Of a stretch of 64,000 nt of DNA, positions 18,210 to 27,866 are shown in pieces; position 1 is the stretch's first letter, and each line of letters begins with the position of its first letter. Below the pieces are notes generated by a model. That model did no database searches and was not told where the DNA came from. It saw nothing but the letters and a program-made list of their open reading frames with translations. The DNA comes from M30B19 sp041741535 (GTDB lineage: Bacteria > Planctomycetota > Planctomycetia > Pirellulales > Pirellulaceae), in NCBI GenBank assembly GCA_041741535.1, contig JBGSJV010000121.1, positions 1 through 64,000 of the forward strand, given 5' to 3'. The translations under genes and the position numbers were made by a program.

Positions 18210-20516
18210 ATGGTTCGGCACAAATTCGCCACAACAATCGTACTCGTTTGCGCGGGGTGCATTTCCCTCACGTGGCTCCACGAATTACCCGCACAGCAAG
18301 TTCGTCCCATCATTCCTGATTCACCCGCACCGGAAGTTGCGAAGCCAGCGTTTCAACCGTTGTTGCCCAGTGTCTTGCTGGACACCGACGGCCAACCCAT
18401 CAACCTACCTGCAGTCTGTACTTCCGAACTTCCCGGATATGCCTACACTCCGCCAAGCCCTGGCCAGCTTCCTGGCGACGAAAAATCACGAGCCATCCAT
18501 GACCAAAAGTGGCGAGATGCCCTGTTCGAGTTGGTTCAAAGTGACGGGCGACTGGACTATAGCGTGCAACCTGCCGCCCATTTGACCGCCATTGAACCTG
18601 AAATTCGCGATCGAGTCCGCGCGCAAGCAGCCGCCTATCAGGCCATTGCCAACGGTTATTCCGGCCCTCCTCCCACTCCAACGCTCCAAACTCCCGCAAA
18701 TCCAAGCCAAGTCAATCCCGCGATTTCGTCGTCCGATCAAGAGTTGGTTCGCCAACTATATAACCCACACGCGCAAGCGAGTGCGGATCGAGCCGCAATC
18801 CAGCGCGCACCGGGAGACCTGCGTCGTCATTACGGGACCGTTTGGGACGAGTGTGATGTGATCGATCCGCATGCAGATCTCTTCGCCAAGACGCTGTTCC
18901 CGTCGGCCACCGAATGTGCCGTTTGTCATCAACAGATTTTTGATGAATGGGCCAGTAGTTCACATGCGTATGCCGGCATTTCACCGATGTTCCATCGCTT
19001 CGAAGACACGATCAACAAACTAGCCAACGGCACCATCGGGTATTTTTGTATGCGCTGTCACGCTCCGGTGGCTACCACGGTAGGTCATCGGCGCGACGAA
19101 CCGATTTGGGATGGCCCGCGTGTTTTCCGCGAAGGTGTCACGTGCGTCGCTTGCCATCACATTGAAGAGATTACTCTAAAGACCAATGGCGAACGACGTG
19201 TCGAACCAGGGACCATCGTCGATCCGGTAACCGGGGCGGGTTCGGGCGAGGGCGTGGAAGCCGTTCACAAGTATTCGGACCACTTCAAAGTCAAGTCGGA
19301 TCCGGCTGATCCGCGCAACGGTCAACTCATGCACCGTCGCGCGTTCAAGTTCAAAGAGATTTCCGAATCGACGTTCTGTGTCTCGTGCCATCAAGTCGCC
19401 GTCCAACCGGGCATAAAACTGGAAGTCGTTTGGGATCAATACCGAGGCTCACCGGCGCATCGCGAGGGAACCACCTGTCAAGATTGTCATATGGGGATTG
19501 TTCCCGGTGTGAACGAAGGCTATTCGTTGGGGCCGTCCGCAGTGATTGAAGGCCGAGTCGTGGATCCGCTTCGCAAACACTCGAACCACATGTTCTATGG
19601 CCCTGGTTATTCGATCGCTCATCCAGGAATATTTCCGCACGATGCAGCCCAAGATCGCTGGACGGTCAATCAATGGTTGGAGTTTGATTTTCGCGCTGGT
19701 TGGGGAACGGATCAATTCGAGAAACAGATCGAATCGGAAGGACTCAACTATTATTTTCCACCAACTTGGGCCAACGTTGACGATCGCTACGATGCTCGCG
19801 AGATCGTGGATCGAAATTTGAAGAAACTGGAATACAAACGTCAGGTTCGCCGACAGGTCCTGGAAAACGGGTCGCGAATTGATGGCCCTTATTTTGAGGG
19901 ACAAGTAGCCACTTGCGAGGACCTGAACTTTAATTATTGCGTTCAGAACATTAGCAAAGGACACAACATGCCCAGTGGCTCGTTGGGGGCCCAGCCTCAG
20001 TTGTGGCTCAATGTCGTCTTGATTGGCCCCGATGGCGAGCGAGTCTGGGAGACGGGGTACTTGGATACACAAGGCGATTTAGCCGACATGCATTCGGCCG
20101 ATGTTTTGAACGGTCGCGTCCCTGCCGATCTGCAACTGTTCAACCTCCAAACCAAATTCTTGACCACCAACGTCAAAGGCACCGATCGCGAGATGTACTT
20201 GCCGATCAATTTGGATATCGATCAACTGCCCTATCTTCGCCCCGGAACGCAACCAGTTTCGGTAATCAACCATCCACCGTTTATTCGTATGGAGGCCCAT
20301 TCGATTCCGGCACTCGGCAAGCGTTCGGCGAAATATACCGTGCCCGGTCATTTGCTTCAGCAACCCGGCACGTATCGCTTGTCCGCGCGTCTCCGCAGTC
20401 GAGCCGAACCGATTTACTTCATGAAGTTCGTCAAGTCGACGCCCGAAATGATTCGCTCGATGAACGAGTGGGTCGTCGATGCTCATCCTTCTACCGTTGT
20501 CTTTGAAGTTCGATAA
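18210..20516 (+). CDS. Five-heme c-type cytochrome
   Basis: The 768-aa product has an N-terminal signal segment and five CxxCH heme motifs: CAVCH (236-240), CMRCH (280-284), CVACH (312-316), CVSCH (390-394) and CQDCH (423-427). Their spacing resembles the cytochrome c554/c'-like multiheme family. The last ~300 residues lack hemes and appear beta-rich (NISKGHNMPSGSLGAQPQLW). Such proteins pass electrons in the periplasm or reduce nitrogen or sulfur oxyanions; no catalytic Lys/His ligand set can be assigned by eye. The next gene, a barrel-like outer-membrane protein, starts 13 bp after this stop, so the two are likely co-expressed. Confidence 0.9.
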   Translation: MVRHKFATTIVLVCAGCISLTWLHELPAQQVRPIIPDSPAPEVAKPAFQPLLPSVLLDTDGQPINLPAVCTSELPGYAYTPPSPGQLPGDEKSRAIHDQKWRDALFELVQSDGRLDYSVQPAAHLTAIEPEIRDRVRAQAAAYQAIANGYSGPPPTPTLQTPANPSQVNPAISSSDQELVRQLYNPHAQASADRAAIQRAPGDLRRHYGTVWDECDVIDPHADLFAKTLFPSATECAVCHQQIFDEWASSSHAYAGISPMFHRFEDTINKLANGTIGYFCMRCHAPVATTVGHRRDEPIWDGPRVFREGVTCVACHHIEEITLKTNGERRVEPGTIVDPVTGAGSGEGVEAVHKYSDHFKVKSDPADPRNGQLMHRRAFKFKEISESTFCVSCHQVAVQPGIKLEVVWDQYRGSPAHREGTTCQDCHMGIVPGVNEGYSLGPSAVIEGRVVDPLRKHSNHMFYGPGYSIAHPGIFPHDAAQDRWTVNQWLEFDFRAGWGTDQFEKQIESEGLNYYFPPTWANVDDRYDAREIVDRNLKKLEYKRQVRRQVLENGSRIDGPYFEGQVATCEDLNFNYCVQNISKGHNMPSGSLGAQPQLWLNVVLIGPDGERVWETGYLDTQGDLADMHSADVLNGRVPADLQLFNLQTKFLTTNVKGTDREMYLPINLDIDQLPYLRPGTQPVSVINHPPFIRMEAHSIPALGKRSAKYTVPGHLLQQPGTYRLSARLRSRAEPIYFMKFVKSTPEMIRSMNEWVVDAHPSTVVFEVR

Positions 20517-20529
20517 AAGCGATCAACCA

Positions 20530-22629
20530 ATGCCCCAACCGAAATATCACCGAGCAATCCGAGCTTATTTCGCCTCGCTACTGCTGCTCTTCACCGCTCA
20601 GTGCGGCGGAGCCTTGGTTCAAGCTCAAATGTCGCAACAGGGTCCACCTGGCCCGGTACGTCAAGCACGTTCCACCGGACCAGCCGCTCAATACTTTCGC
20701 GCGATCACGCCCCGAGCGCCGCAGGAGAATCGCGATCGACCCCAGCGTCGTGGTATGTTGCCGGTCCTTGATGAATCGACGCATCGTCCACCCGCGGCCA
20801 ACGTGCGTCCCATCCAATACTTGCAAACAAATGCGCCGGAGACAAGTCGACAACCTCTGACACAGGAGGACGAATCCAGCGGAGTGCCGAACTTGGAGCT
20901 GCCCGATTGGTCAGTCCCAATGACACCCAACGACAACCCGCGCGTCGCCAGCCTACCATCGCCCCCAGTCCGATCGACTGAGGTTCCTGTCGGCGAATCG
21001 ACAGGCCTGGTGATGTTGCCCCAACCGAGTTCCGCAGCCCCGTTGAACGAGTCCCCTTCGTCCTCGCCAACGAATAATGAATTGCCGATTGTGTCAGCAG
21101 CGGCTCCAACCGGTTTACCGCCGACGCCATCAGGTGCCCCCGCAGTTTTCCCACGAGATAACGGAATCGCCGGAACGTTGGGTGGCACGTCCTTCATCCT
21201 CGCCGAGCAACCGCGGGCCGATGGTCGGTTCCAGTACGCGGCGCCGGGGATGTCGGCTTGCGCGTCGTTAGTCGAATACTCGCCGTACGATTTTTCGGAC
21301 GACATCGGGTGTTGGGACGCGTATGATGCCTGCGCTCAACAAGACGTGTACATGGGCAAGACCCTAAATCGAACGCAACGTCCGTTGGTCGAATGGTTCA
21401 AGCCGTGGTATCAACGCGGCCAACTCAAGCCTGGCAACACCTTGTTTGGTACGCACAACCCGCTCATTCCACAGTTTCTAGTTTACGGCGATTATCGGAC
21501 GGCTTGGGCATCCAACACAGCCAACGGCAACAACTTTAGCGTTTGGGCGCATCGTTTGAATCTGGACTTTGACTTGCGCTTCACGTCGACCGAACGGATG
21601 CATTGGTTCATGACCCCACTGAGTCGTGGTCCGAACTTCACGCGCTTGCTCAACGATGGTGACCCGACGTTTATCTCGGAACTAAATCCAGACGTCATCT
21701 TTGGATACTTTGAGGGTGATCTGGGGGCCATGTGGGGCGGTGTCACGAACAAATCCTTGCCCTTTGATTTGCCGTTTGCAATCGGCGTGATGCCGTTGCT
21801 GTTTCAAAATGGCGTGTGGTTGGAAGATGCATTTTTGGGAGTTGCGGCAACCATTCCTGCTCGCAACAGCCCAAAACTCGACATCGCCAACATGGACACG
21901 ACTTTTTTTGTCGGGTTCGACAACGTCAGTAGCCCCGCCTTCAACAATGAAAATAGTGCTGCCAATTTGTATGGGGTCGCCCATTTCATTGAAGCATGGG
22001 GCGGCTACATGGAACTCGACTACGCCTATTTGGAAGACAATCGTTTCCTGGACCGAAGTTATCACAACACCAGTGTCGCATTCACGCGTCGGTTTGGAAC
22101 TTGGTTGTCGAACAGTGTCCGGGTGATCAACAACTCTGGGCAAACACCCAATGGAATTGCACAAACCGCCGATGGCACGTTGTTGCTGGTTGAAAATTCG
22201 TTGATTACGGCTTACCCATCGACGCGTATTCCCTATTTCAATTTCTTTGCTGGATTTGATCGGCCGCAATCTGCCGCGCGAGACCCGCTGGCGGGCGGCG
22301 TGCTAAGGAACACCGGTATCTTGTTCGAAACGGATGGGCTAACCGGCTATCCATTCCTGGACGACACGGCCAACAACACCTTGGGCGGGGCGTTAGGTCT
22401 CAATCTGTTGGCGGATGATTTCAGCCAACAACTGGTCCTGGAAACGGCGGCTGTGATGCCCATGGAGGGAAAAACGTCGCAAGCGGGAGACCCACAATAC
22501 GGCGTTGGCCTGCGTTATCAGATTCCTCTGACCAACTCCGTGATCTTGCGCAGTGATGCCATGTATGGCATGCGCGAGTCCCAAGACGATTTGCATGGGG
22601 TGCGCGTGGAACTGCGCAAGAAGTGGTAG
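20530..22629 (+). CDS. Outer-membrane beta-barrel-like protein
   Basis: The 699-aa product has a signal peptide (YFASLLLLFTAQCGGALVQAQ), a ~200-residue Pro/Ser/Thr-rich unstructured part and then ~430 residues of alternating aromatic strands with Asn/Asp turns that end in a basic strand (DDLHGVRVELRKKW). That is the layout of an outer-membrane porin or barrel. Planctomycete genomes carry many such porin-like proteins. The ATG preferred gives a clean signal peptide; an ATG 17 codons upstream overlaps the cytochrome gene. Pairing with a multiheme cytochrome recalls porin-cytochrome conduits, but that is inference. Confidence 0.75.
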   Translation: MPQPKYHRAIRAYFASLLLLFTAQCGGALVQAQMSQQGPPGPVRQARSTGPAAQYFRAITPRAPQENRDRPQRRGMLPVLDESTHRPPAANVRPIQYLQTNAPETSRQPLTQEDESSGVPNLELPDWSVPMTPNDNPRVASLPSPPVRSTEVPVGESTGLVMLPQPSSAAPLNESPSSSPTNNELPIVSAAAPTGLPPTPSGAPAVFPRDNGIAGTLGGTSFILAEQPRADGRFQYAAPGMSACASLVEYSPYDFSDDIGCWDAYDACAQQDVYMGKTLNRTQRPLVEWFKPWYQRGQLKPGNTLFGTHNPLIPQFLVYGDYRTAWASNTANGNNFSVWAHRLNLDFDLRFTSTERMHWFMTPLSRGPNFTRLLNDGDPTFISELNPDVIFGYFEGDLGAMWGGVTNKSLPFDLPFAIGVMPLLFQNGVWLEDAFLGVAATIPARNSPKLDIANMDTTFFVGFDNVSSPAFNNENSAANLYGVAHFIEAWGGYMELDYAYLEDNRFLDRSYHNTSVAFTRRFGTWLSNSVRVINNSGQTPNGIAQTADGTLLLVENSLITAYPSTRIPYFNFFAGFDRPQSAARDPLAGGVLRNTGILFETDGLTGYPFLDDTANNTLGGALGLNLLADDFSQQLVLETAAVMPMEGKTSQAGDPQYGVGLRYQIPLTNSVILRSDAMYGMRESQDDLHGVRVELRKKW

Positions 22630-22630
22630 T

Positions 22631-23374
22631 TCATTCCGGCAGAACGAAGCGATACCCAGCGTCGCGGACAGTTTGAATGATCTGCGGTTGCGCCGGATCG
22701 CGCTCTAACAACTTGCGCAAACGGCGAATGAACTGATCGGGCGCTCGGCTAAGGGCGTCGTTATCCAACTCCCAGACATTTTCCAGCAGCTCGCCGCGCG
22801 AAATCACTCGCCCGGCGTGTTTGATAAAATAACGAAGTAGCTTCGCCTCGAGACTCGTTAACTGCTGAACAACCGCCCCTTCGCGCAGTACTTGATAACT
22901 TCCGAAGTCAACCTGATGTTCGCCGACGGTCACGACCGAGCTTGGTTCTGAATCCGTTACGGCAACGGCGCCACCTCCGGTCAGGTTTTTGAACCGCAAC
23001 AACAAGTGCTTGACCCGAGTCAACAGTTCTTCGAGATCAAATGGCTTGGTCAAGTATTGATCCGCGCCAACTTCGAACCCGCGGGTACGATCTTCCGGCA
23101 AGGACCGGGCGCTGAGAATCAACACGGGCATTTGCCCGCCTGCTTTGCGGAGCCGTCGGCAAATGTCGTAGCCGTTCAGCCCAGGCAACATCAAGTCCAA
23201 AATCACGAGGTCAAACAAAGGAGCTTGTTCGGTCAATCGACGATCGGCACTCTGGCCGTCCATTTCAACGACCACTTCATACCCAGCTCGCTTCAAATTA
23301 AATTCGATACCAAACGCCAAATGTTGTTCGTCTTCAACCAGTAGAATTCGGGGCTTCTTGAACGAGGGCACCAT
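22631..23374 (-). CDS. OmpR/PhoB-type response regulator
   Basis: The 247-aa product has a receiver domain (ILLVEDEQHLAFGIEFNLKR; phospho-Asp in LVILDLMLPGLNGYD; Lys in YLTKPFD) and a C-terminal winged helix (LTSLEAKLLRYF and TVRDAGYRFVLPE). It is a DNA-binding transcription regulator of two-component type. No histidine kinase is adjacent; the gene begins one base after the sulfotransferase stop, so it is the second gene of that operon. The stop lies two bases from the convergent barrel gene's stop. A ~20-residue linker before the winged helix (GGGAVAVTDSEPSSVVTVGE) is longer than usual. Confidence 0.95.
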   Translation of the reverse strand: MVPSFKKPRILLVEDEQHLAFGIEFNLKRAGYEVVVEMDGQSADRRLTEQAPLFDLVILDLMLPGLNGYDICRRLRKAGGQMPVLILSARSLPEDRTRGFEVGADQYLTKPFDLEELLTRVKHLLLRFKNLTGGGAVAVTDSEPSSVVTVGEHQVDFGSYQVLREGAVVQQLTSLEAKLLRYFIKHAGRVISRGELLENVWELDNDALSRAPDQFIRRLRKLLERDPAQPQIIQTVRDAGYRFVLPE

Positions 23375-23375
23375 G

Positions 23376-24563
23376 TTACGCGCGCGACCTTAGCTCGGAT
23401 GGTTCCGCCAAACGTTCGCCGGTTTGCAGATCATAACCGAATGCATGTGCGTATTGTCCCCAACGGCGCATCACATCGGCAACGGTCTCCGGCGGGTATT
23501 GATAATCGGCAGCTTGATAGCTCTGCCGTTCCCTCATGTACTTGGCCGCATCGGATTCCAATTGCGTGGATTCACCTAAATTCAAGGCTTGGTAAATTTG
23601 CTTGATGACCGCTGGGGCGTCGACAATCAACTTTTCAAATTGGACTTCATGCCATTGGCTGGGCTCCAGCTCGCGGCGCCCCTTCAAGTAGCCGTGATAC
23701 ATCGCTTGATAATCCCGGTGAACCCTTTCGGATAATTCATCGTCAGAATAACGCGGGATTTGTAGGCCCTGAACTTCATGCAGACTTCGCCATAGCCGCT
23801 TCGTCGACAAGAACACATCCACCGGGTTCCGGGCAATGTGAATGAACTTGCTACCCGGATATCGTTTGGCCAACCAGGCAATGCGGCCCGTGTGAGTTGG
23901 TGACTTCAAGATTAGCCGTTTATTCTTCTTGAACATCAATGATTGCAAAAACCGCGTCAGATTGTCGGCGAACGCCGCTTCGACCTGTGGCTCCAATCCT
24001 TCCATGTTCAGAAGCTTCGAATATCGAGCTGGCTGATTGGGAAAGGCAATTTGTTGGTAGGGCGACGGAGCACCCATGGCCGCCAAGGCAAACTCGTCCT
24101 CTTGGGGCAAGTCCACTCCGGTCGGCATATTGTCCATGGGCCGCTTGGACGGCAGGAGCACCTTTAGCAAGGGACGGAAGATTGGCTCGGAAACCAAAAA
24201 ATGGTGCGGGAGAAAACACTCCATTGTCGTGGGGTAACCAAAACGATCGTCCAGTGACAGTAGCTCGTGCAGCAAAGTCGTACCGCTGCGCCAGTGCCCA
24301 ACCACAAAAATCGGAGCGGGTTCAATCGGTTGGTCTTGAATTCTTTTGCCAAATCGCCATTGTTGTATGCCGGCCAACAATGAGTTGCCAATGGCACAGC
24401 CGCCGACCAGAAAAAACATGGGCAATCGTTGCCAGGAGACGGCAAACCGATGGTTATTTAATAGCGCAGCATAATCGCCCATCCGCATCCCATTCCAGAA
24501 CCGCGGCGAATAAAACGGATAACTATTGGCCGTTGAGGCGGGTTTTGCTGACACTTTCGGCAA
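23376..24563 (-). CDS. Sulfotransferase family protein
   Basis: The product (~395 aa from the start chosen) transfers sulfate from PAPS to an unknown acceptor. The 5'-phosphosulfate loop is FVVGHWRSGTTLLHELL and the 3'-phosphate site is in FIHIARNPVDVFLSTKRLW. YPFYSPRFWNGM near the N-terminus is typical of the planctomycete/proteobacterial members. The start is uncertain: the frame is open upstream to another TTG at 24704, and the first ATG (24488) would cut the conserved YPFYSPRF block, so the TTG just before that block was chosen. It forms an operon with the response regulator downstream. Confidence 0.85.
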   Translation of the reverse strand: MPKVSAKPASTANSYPFYSPRFWNGMRMGDYAALLNNHRFAVSWQRLPMFFLVGGCAIGNSLLAGIQQWRFGKRIQDQPIEPAPIFVVGHWRSGTTLLHELLSLDDRFGYPTTMECFLPHHFLVSEPIFRPLLKVLLPSKRPMDNMPTGVDLPQEDEFALAAMGAPSPYQQIAFPNQPARYSKLLNMEGLEPQVEAAFADNLTRFLQSLMFKKNKRLILKSPTHTGRIAWLAKRYPGSKFIHIARNPVDVFLSTKRLWRSLHEVQGLQIPRYSDDELSERVHRDYQAMYHGYLKGRRELEPSQWHEVQFEKLIVDAPAVIKQIYQALNLGESTQLESDAAKYMRERQSYQAADYQYPPETVADVMRRWGQYAHAFGYDLQTGERLAEPSELRSRA

Positions 24564-24956
24564 GTTTTCCAGGGAATTGAACTTACTATTGGCCCAGTTC
24601 TGCGGTCCAGTCGCCAAAAACTGAACTATAATCCACAGCCGCTCGGACCCCGTCCTGATAGCGTAGCGAATACTGTTGGTCCTGGCCACACGGTTTGACG
24701 GCAATTCGTCGCACCGGCGATAATTTCCGAATTGGTTCCCTGCGGATTCTCGCGGGAATCAGGACTTGATGAGCCTGAAGGGTCAACTGGTTGGCAGAGC
24801 CTGGGTGGGCGGGATGCCGACCAACCTCGCGTTCCTAAGCGTTCCCGATCCACAAGGAAAACCAACCACAAGTTCCATCAAATCCTTACCTTCAGCGGTT
24901 TGGGGATTTAGGACCGCCCGTCGTCTCGAAGCTACCAACCAGAAGTTCAAGAAAAC

Positions 24957-25973
24957 ATGTCTGAAACCAAACATCCTTCCGTCCTCAAAGGCATTTTCAC
25001 CCCCAACTTAACGTTGCTCGACAGCCGCGGCGACATCAACGAACGAGAGATGCGACGATACGTCGACTGGCTAATCGAACGCGGCGTCCATGGACTTTAT
25101 CCCAACGGTTCGACCGGCGAGTTCACTAGGTTCAACCCGCAAGAACGACGCCGTATCATTGAAATTGTCGCCGACCAGACGGCTGGCCGAGTTCCGATCT
25201 TAGCCGGTGCCGCGGAAGCCAACGTCCGCGAAACGGTTGAAGCGTGCGAACATTATCATTCTCTCGGCTGCCGGGCCGTCGCGATTGTGTCCCCGTTTTA
25301 TTATCGACTGGGGCCGGAAGCTGTTTATGCTTACTTCAAAGAGATCGCGGACCATTCGCCCATCGATGTCACACTGTACAACATTCCCTTGTTTGCGTCG
25401 CCCATCGATGTGCCAACGGTCAAACGCTTGGCACTGGAGTGCCCGCGAGTTACGGGCATCAAGGACTCGTCGGGTGACGTATCGCACATGCTACGAATGA
25501 TCGACGCCGTTCGCCCCCATCGACCGGACTTCTCGTTCCTGACTGGGTGGGACACCGCTCTGGTTCCCATGCTTCTAATAGGTTGCGACGGCGGCACCAA
25601 TGCTTCGAGTGGGATTGTTCCTGAGATCACTCGGAAGTTGTACGACACGATGACAGCCGGTCGCTTGAATGAAGCACTGGACCTGCAACTGCGACTGTTG
25701 CGATTGTTCGATGTCATGTTGTACTCGTCCGAGTTCCCCGATGGCTTCCGGGCCGCGTTGCAACTGCGTGGGTTTCAGACAGGCACCGGACGTCAACCCA
25801 AGTCCCAAGTCCAACACGAACAGTTGGAAAAGCTTACCGGTCAATTGCAGTGCATCCTCAGCCAAGAGGGCTTTACCGATCAACCCATCGGCGGCTGTCA
25901 ACAAGCCGCGCCCATGACCGCCAGTCAAATCGAACGCATCGTCCAAGACGTATTGAAGCAATTGGTCACCTAA
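24957..25973 (+). CDS. Dihydrodipicolinate synthase (DapA) family aldolase
   Basis: The 338-aa product is a class I Schiff-base aldolase of the DapA/NanA family. GLYPNGSTGEFTRF is the substrate-binding loop, YNIPLF carries the conserved Tyr, and RVTGIKDSSGD the Schiff-base Lys. FLTGWDTALVPMLLIGCDGG follows. The family includes dihydrodipicolinate synthase, N-acetylneuraminate lyase and 2-keto-sugar-acid aldolases; YNIP instead of the DapA YNVPGRT points away from lysine synthesis. A ~40-residue tail ending DVLKQLVT goes beyond the normal ~300 residues. It stands alone, so the sugar acid is unknown. Confidence 0.9.
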   Translation: MSETKHPSVLKGIFTPNLTLLDSRGDINEREMRRYVDWLIERGVHGLYPNGSTGEFTRFNPQERRRIIEIVADQTAGRVPILAGAAEANVRETVEACEHYHSLGCRAVAIVSPFYYRLGPEAVYAYFKEIADHSPIDVTLYNIPLFASPIDVPTVKRLALECPRVTGIKDSSGDVSHMLRMIDAVRPHRPDFSFLTGWDTALVPMLLIGCDGGTNASSGIVPEITRKLYDTMTAGRLNEALDLQLRLLRLFDVMLYSSEFPDGFRAALQLRGFQTGTGRQPKSQVQHEQLEKLTGQLQCILSQEGFTDQPIGGCQQAAPMTASQIERIVQDVLKQLVT

Positions 25974-26407
25974 TCCACACCCGCTCACCATCCGGGGACA
26001 GTCACCCAGGCACCAACCGGGGAAAGCACCCTTTTTGGCACCAACCGGGGACAGTCACCCTTTTTGGACACACCGTGGAAGCGAACCGGGGGACCGTCAC
26101 CCCTGTCGGAGCAAACCGGAAAAGCTAATTGGGGGGAAACGGGGGACAGGTACGTATTTTCAGGTGAGGACCCTGGGAGGAAAGCACTCAGGGACAGTCA
26201 CTCAGCCGACAAACGGGGACAGTCACGCGTCCGAAGGGAGAAAACAATAGGGGACAGTGAAAACAATCGGGGACAGTCACGCATAGGCAGGACGCCTGGG
26301 CGGGGACAGGCACTCTTAAGGCTTGGGCCAGATCGGGAATTGGCGCGAGTAATCGGGGACAGTCACGATTCATCTGATCAGTTATCTGGTCAACCGGGGA
26401 CAGTCAC
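25974..26407. repeat. GGGGACAGTCAC repeat field upstream of RAYT-like gene
   Basis: About twelve exact or near copies of GGGGACAGTCAC occur, all in the same orientation, at irregular 20-60 bp spacing (e.g. 25994, 26047, 26269, 26355, 26396). Several are preceded by CAACC or AATC. Variants such as GGGGACAGGCAC are included. The spacing is irregular and the units are short, so this is not CRISPR. The closeness to a Y1 transposase suggests that they are its REP-like substrates. Confidence 0.85.
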
Positions 26408-26765
26408 TTAGGAACTTGTTATCGCGGCAGCTCCAAAACAAACAGGTCTCGTCCGGATAGATTCGCAGCACCGGTTGCCCACGGGGTACGGTATTCCTCG
26501 ACGACGTGGCCCTACCGTAACAGATGGTCCGTGCACGCGGTCCGTGTCAAGCAGTCCGACATTGCTGCTTGCACGCGAGTGACGGTGGTAGAAAAAACAC
26601 CTTTGTGAATAATATCTGCAAGAAAAAGGTTGCAATCAGGTTTATCCGGGTTACAATCCGTGAAATTTGGTTCGGTTACCGATGGGATTCGGTGGCATTT
26701 TTATTTGAAGTCACTCTCCTCAATGATGTTGGAGGGTGGCTGCCACGTTTTTTCGGAATCCCATT
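26408..26765. other. Leader region of the RAYT-like gene
   Basis: No gene is seen. A TACGGTA ... TACCGTA inverted pair (7 bp arms) sits near 26490-26520, and the 3' half is AT-richer (TTTATTTGAAG), which could hold the transposase promoter. Confidence 0.4.
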
Positions 26766-27866
26766 ATGTCTCGGAAAGCCAGAAAAGAATCGATTGATCC
26801 GTCCGTGATTCAAGTCGTACACGTTTGGAACCGTTGTATTCGCGCAATGCAACTCTGTGGAACCGATCCGGTCACGGGTGTGGACCATGAGCATCGCCGA
26901 GGTTGGTCGCGCGACCGGCTCGAACACCTAGCTCAGGTTTTTTCTATAGAAATCATCACTTTTGCAATCATGCACAATCACACACATTTGGTCTTGCGCT
27001 CACGGCCAGATATTGCCCGGAAGTGGTCGCCTGAAACGGTGGCGCGACGGTGGCTCATGAGCACCCCCAAACGCGACCGAAACGGAAAGATCATTGAACC
27101 TTCTGCCAAGCAGATTCAGGCGATCGTAGATAACCCAGAACTGGTCGAGAAACTGCGACTGCAATTGTCCGACGTAAGTTGGTGGATGCGAAGTTACTCT
27201 CAGCACATCGCCTCTCGCGCCAATCGCGAGGACAATCAACGCGGTCATTTCTGGGAGGATCGCTTCAAGGCCCATGTCTTGGTGGATCAAGCGTCGAACC
27301 TGAGGTGTATGTTGTATGTCGACCTCAACCCGATTCGCGCGAATATTGCGGGTTCAATTGAGCAATCGGAATACACGGGCGCAAAAGACCGATTAGACGA
27401 CCTGCGAATTCATGTCGCAACCCAGACTGATAACCGAATCACGTTGCGGGTCGAGTCTGGTTCCGACACGGCTCAATGGGAGCGGTTGGATCACCCGTGC
27501 AGTGGTTGGCTGAGCCCAATTGAAATTGATGCTCACCATAGTGAATCCGCCCGGAAAACCGATGGCGTGGAAGATTCAGAGACACCCACACGACCGCGCC
27601 GAGTCAGTCAACGAGGTGCCGTCCGAATTTCTTTAACCAAGTATCTACTTCTGCTGGATTTGGTTGGTCGTCAGCCGCGAGTTGGTAGAAGTGGTTTCAT
27701 TCCGGCCGAGGCCGTGCCGATCTTGCAACAGTTAAACATGGAACCTAACGGCTTTTTCGAGTCCGTTTGGTTGTTCGGGCAACGATTCAGATCGACGACT
27801 CGCGGCCGCTCGAAAGAACACGTCAATATCAGGCACGACGCCGCCAGTACCTCCGTTGCCAGTTAG
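26766..27866 (+). CDS. Y1/HUH transposase, REP-associated (RAYT-like)
   Basis: The 366-aa product belongs to the IS200-like Y1 transposase superfamily. The HUH metal motif is H72-T73-H74 in IMHNHTHLVLRS; GHFWEDRFKAHVL and MLYVDLNPIRANIA are the later family blocks. RAYT proteins mobilise or maintain REP palindromes. It is embedded in REP-like GGGGACAGTCAC repeats on both sides. Where canonical RAYTs have the nucleophile Tyr (…RYA..FNRR), this protein reads SQHIASRANRE; Y144 three to four residues earlier is the only nearby Tyr. At 366 aa it is longer than classic RAYTs (~150-220), with ~150 extra C-terminal residues. ATG is preferred over a site ten codons upstream. Confidence 0.85.
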   Translation: MSRKARKESIDPSVIQVVHVWNRCIRAMQLCGTDPVTGVDHEHRRGWSRDRLEHLAQVFSIEIITFAIMHNHTHLVLRSRPDIARKWSPETVARRWLMSTPKRDRNGKIIEPSAKQIQAIVDNPELVEKLRLQLSDVSWWMRSYSQHIASRANREDNQRGHFWEDRFKAHVLVDQASNLRCMLYVDLNPIRANIAGSIEQSEYTGAKDRLDDLRIHVATQTDNRITLRVESGSDTAQWERLDHPCSGWLSPIEIDAHHSESARKTDGVEDSETPTRPRRVSQRGAVRISLTKYLLLLDLVGRQPRVGRSGFIPAEAVPILQQLNMEPNGFFESVWLFGQRFRSTTRGRSKEHVNIRHDAASTSVAS

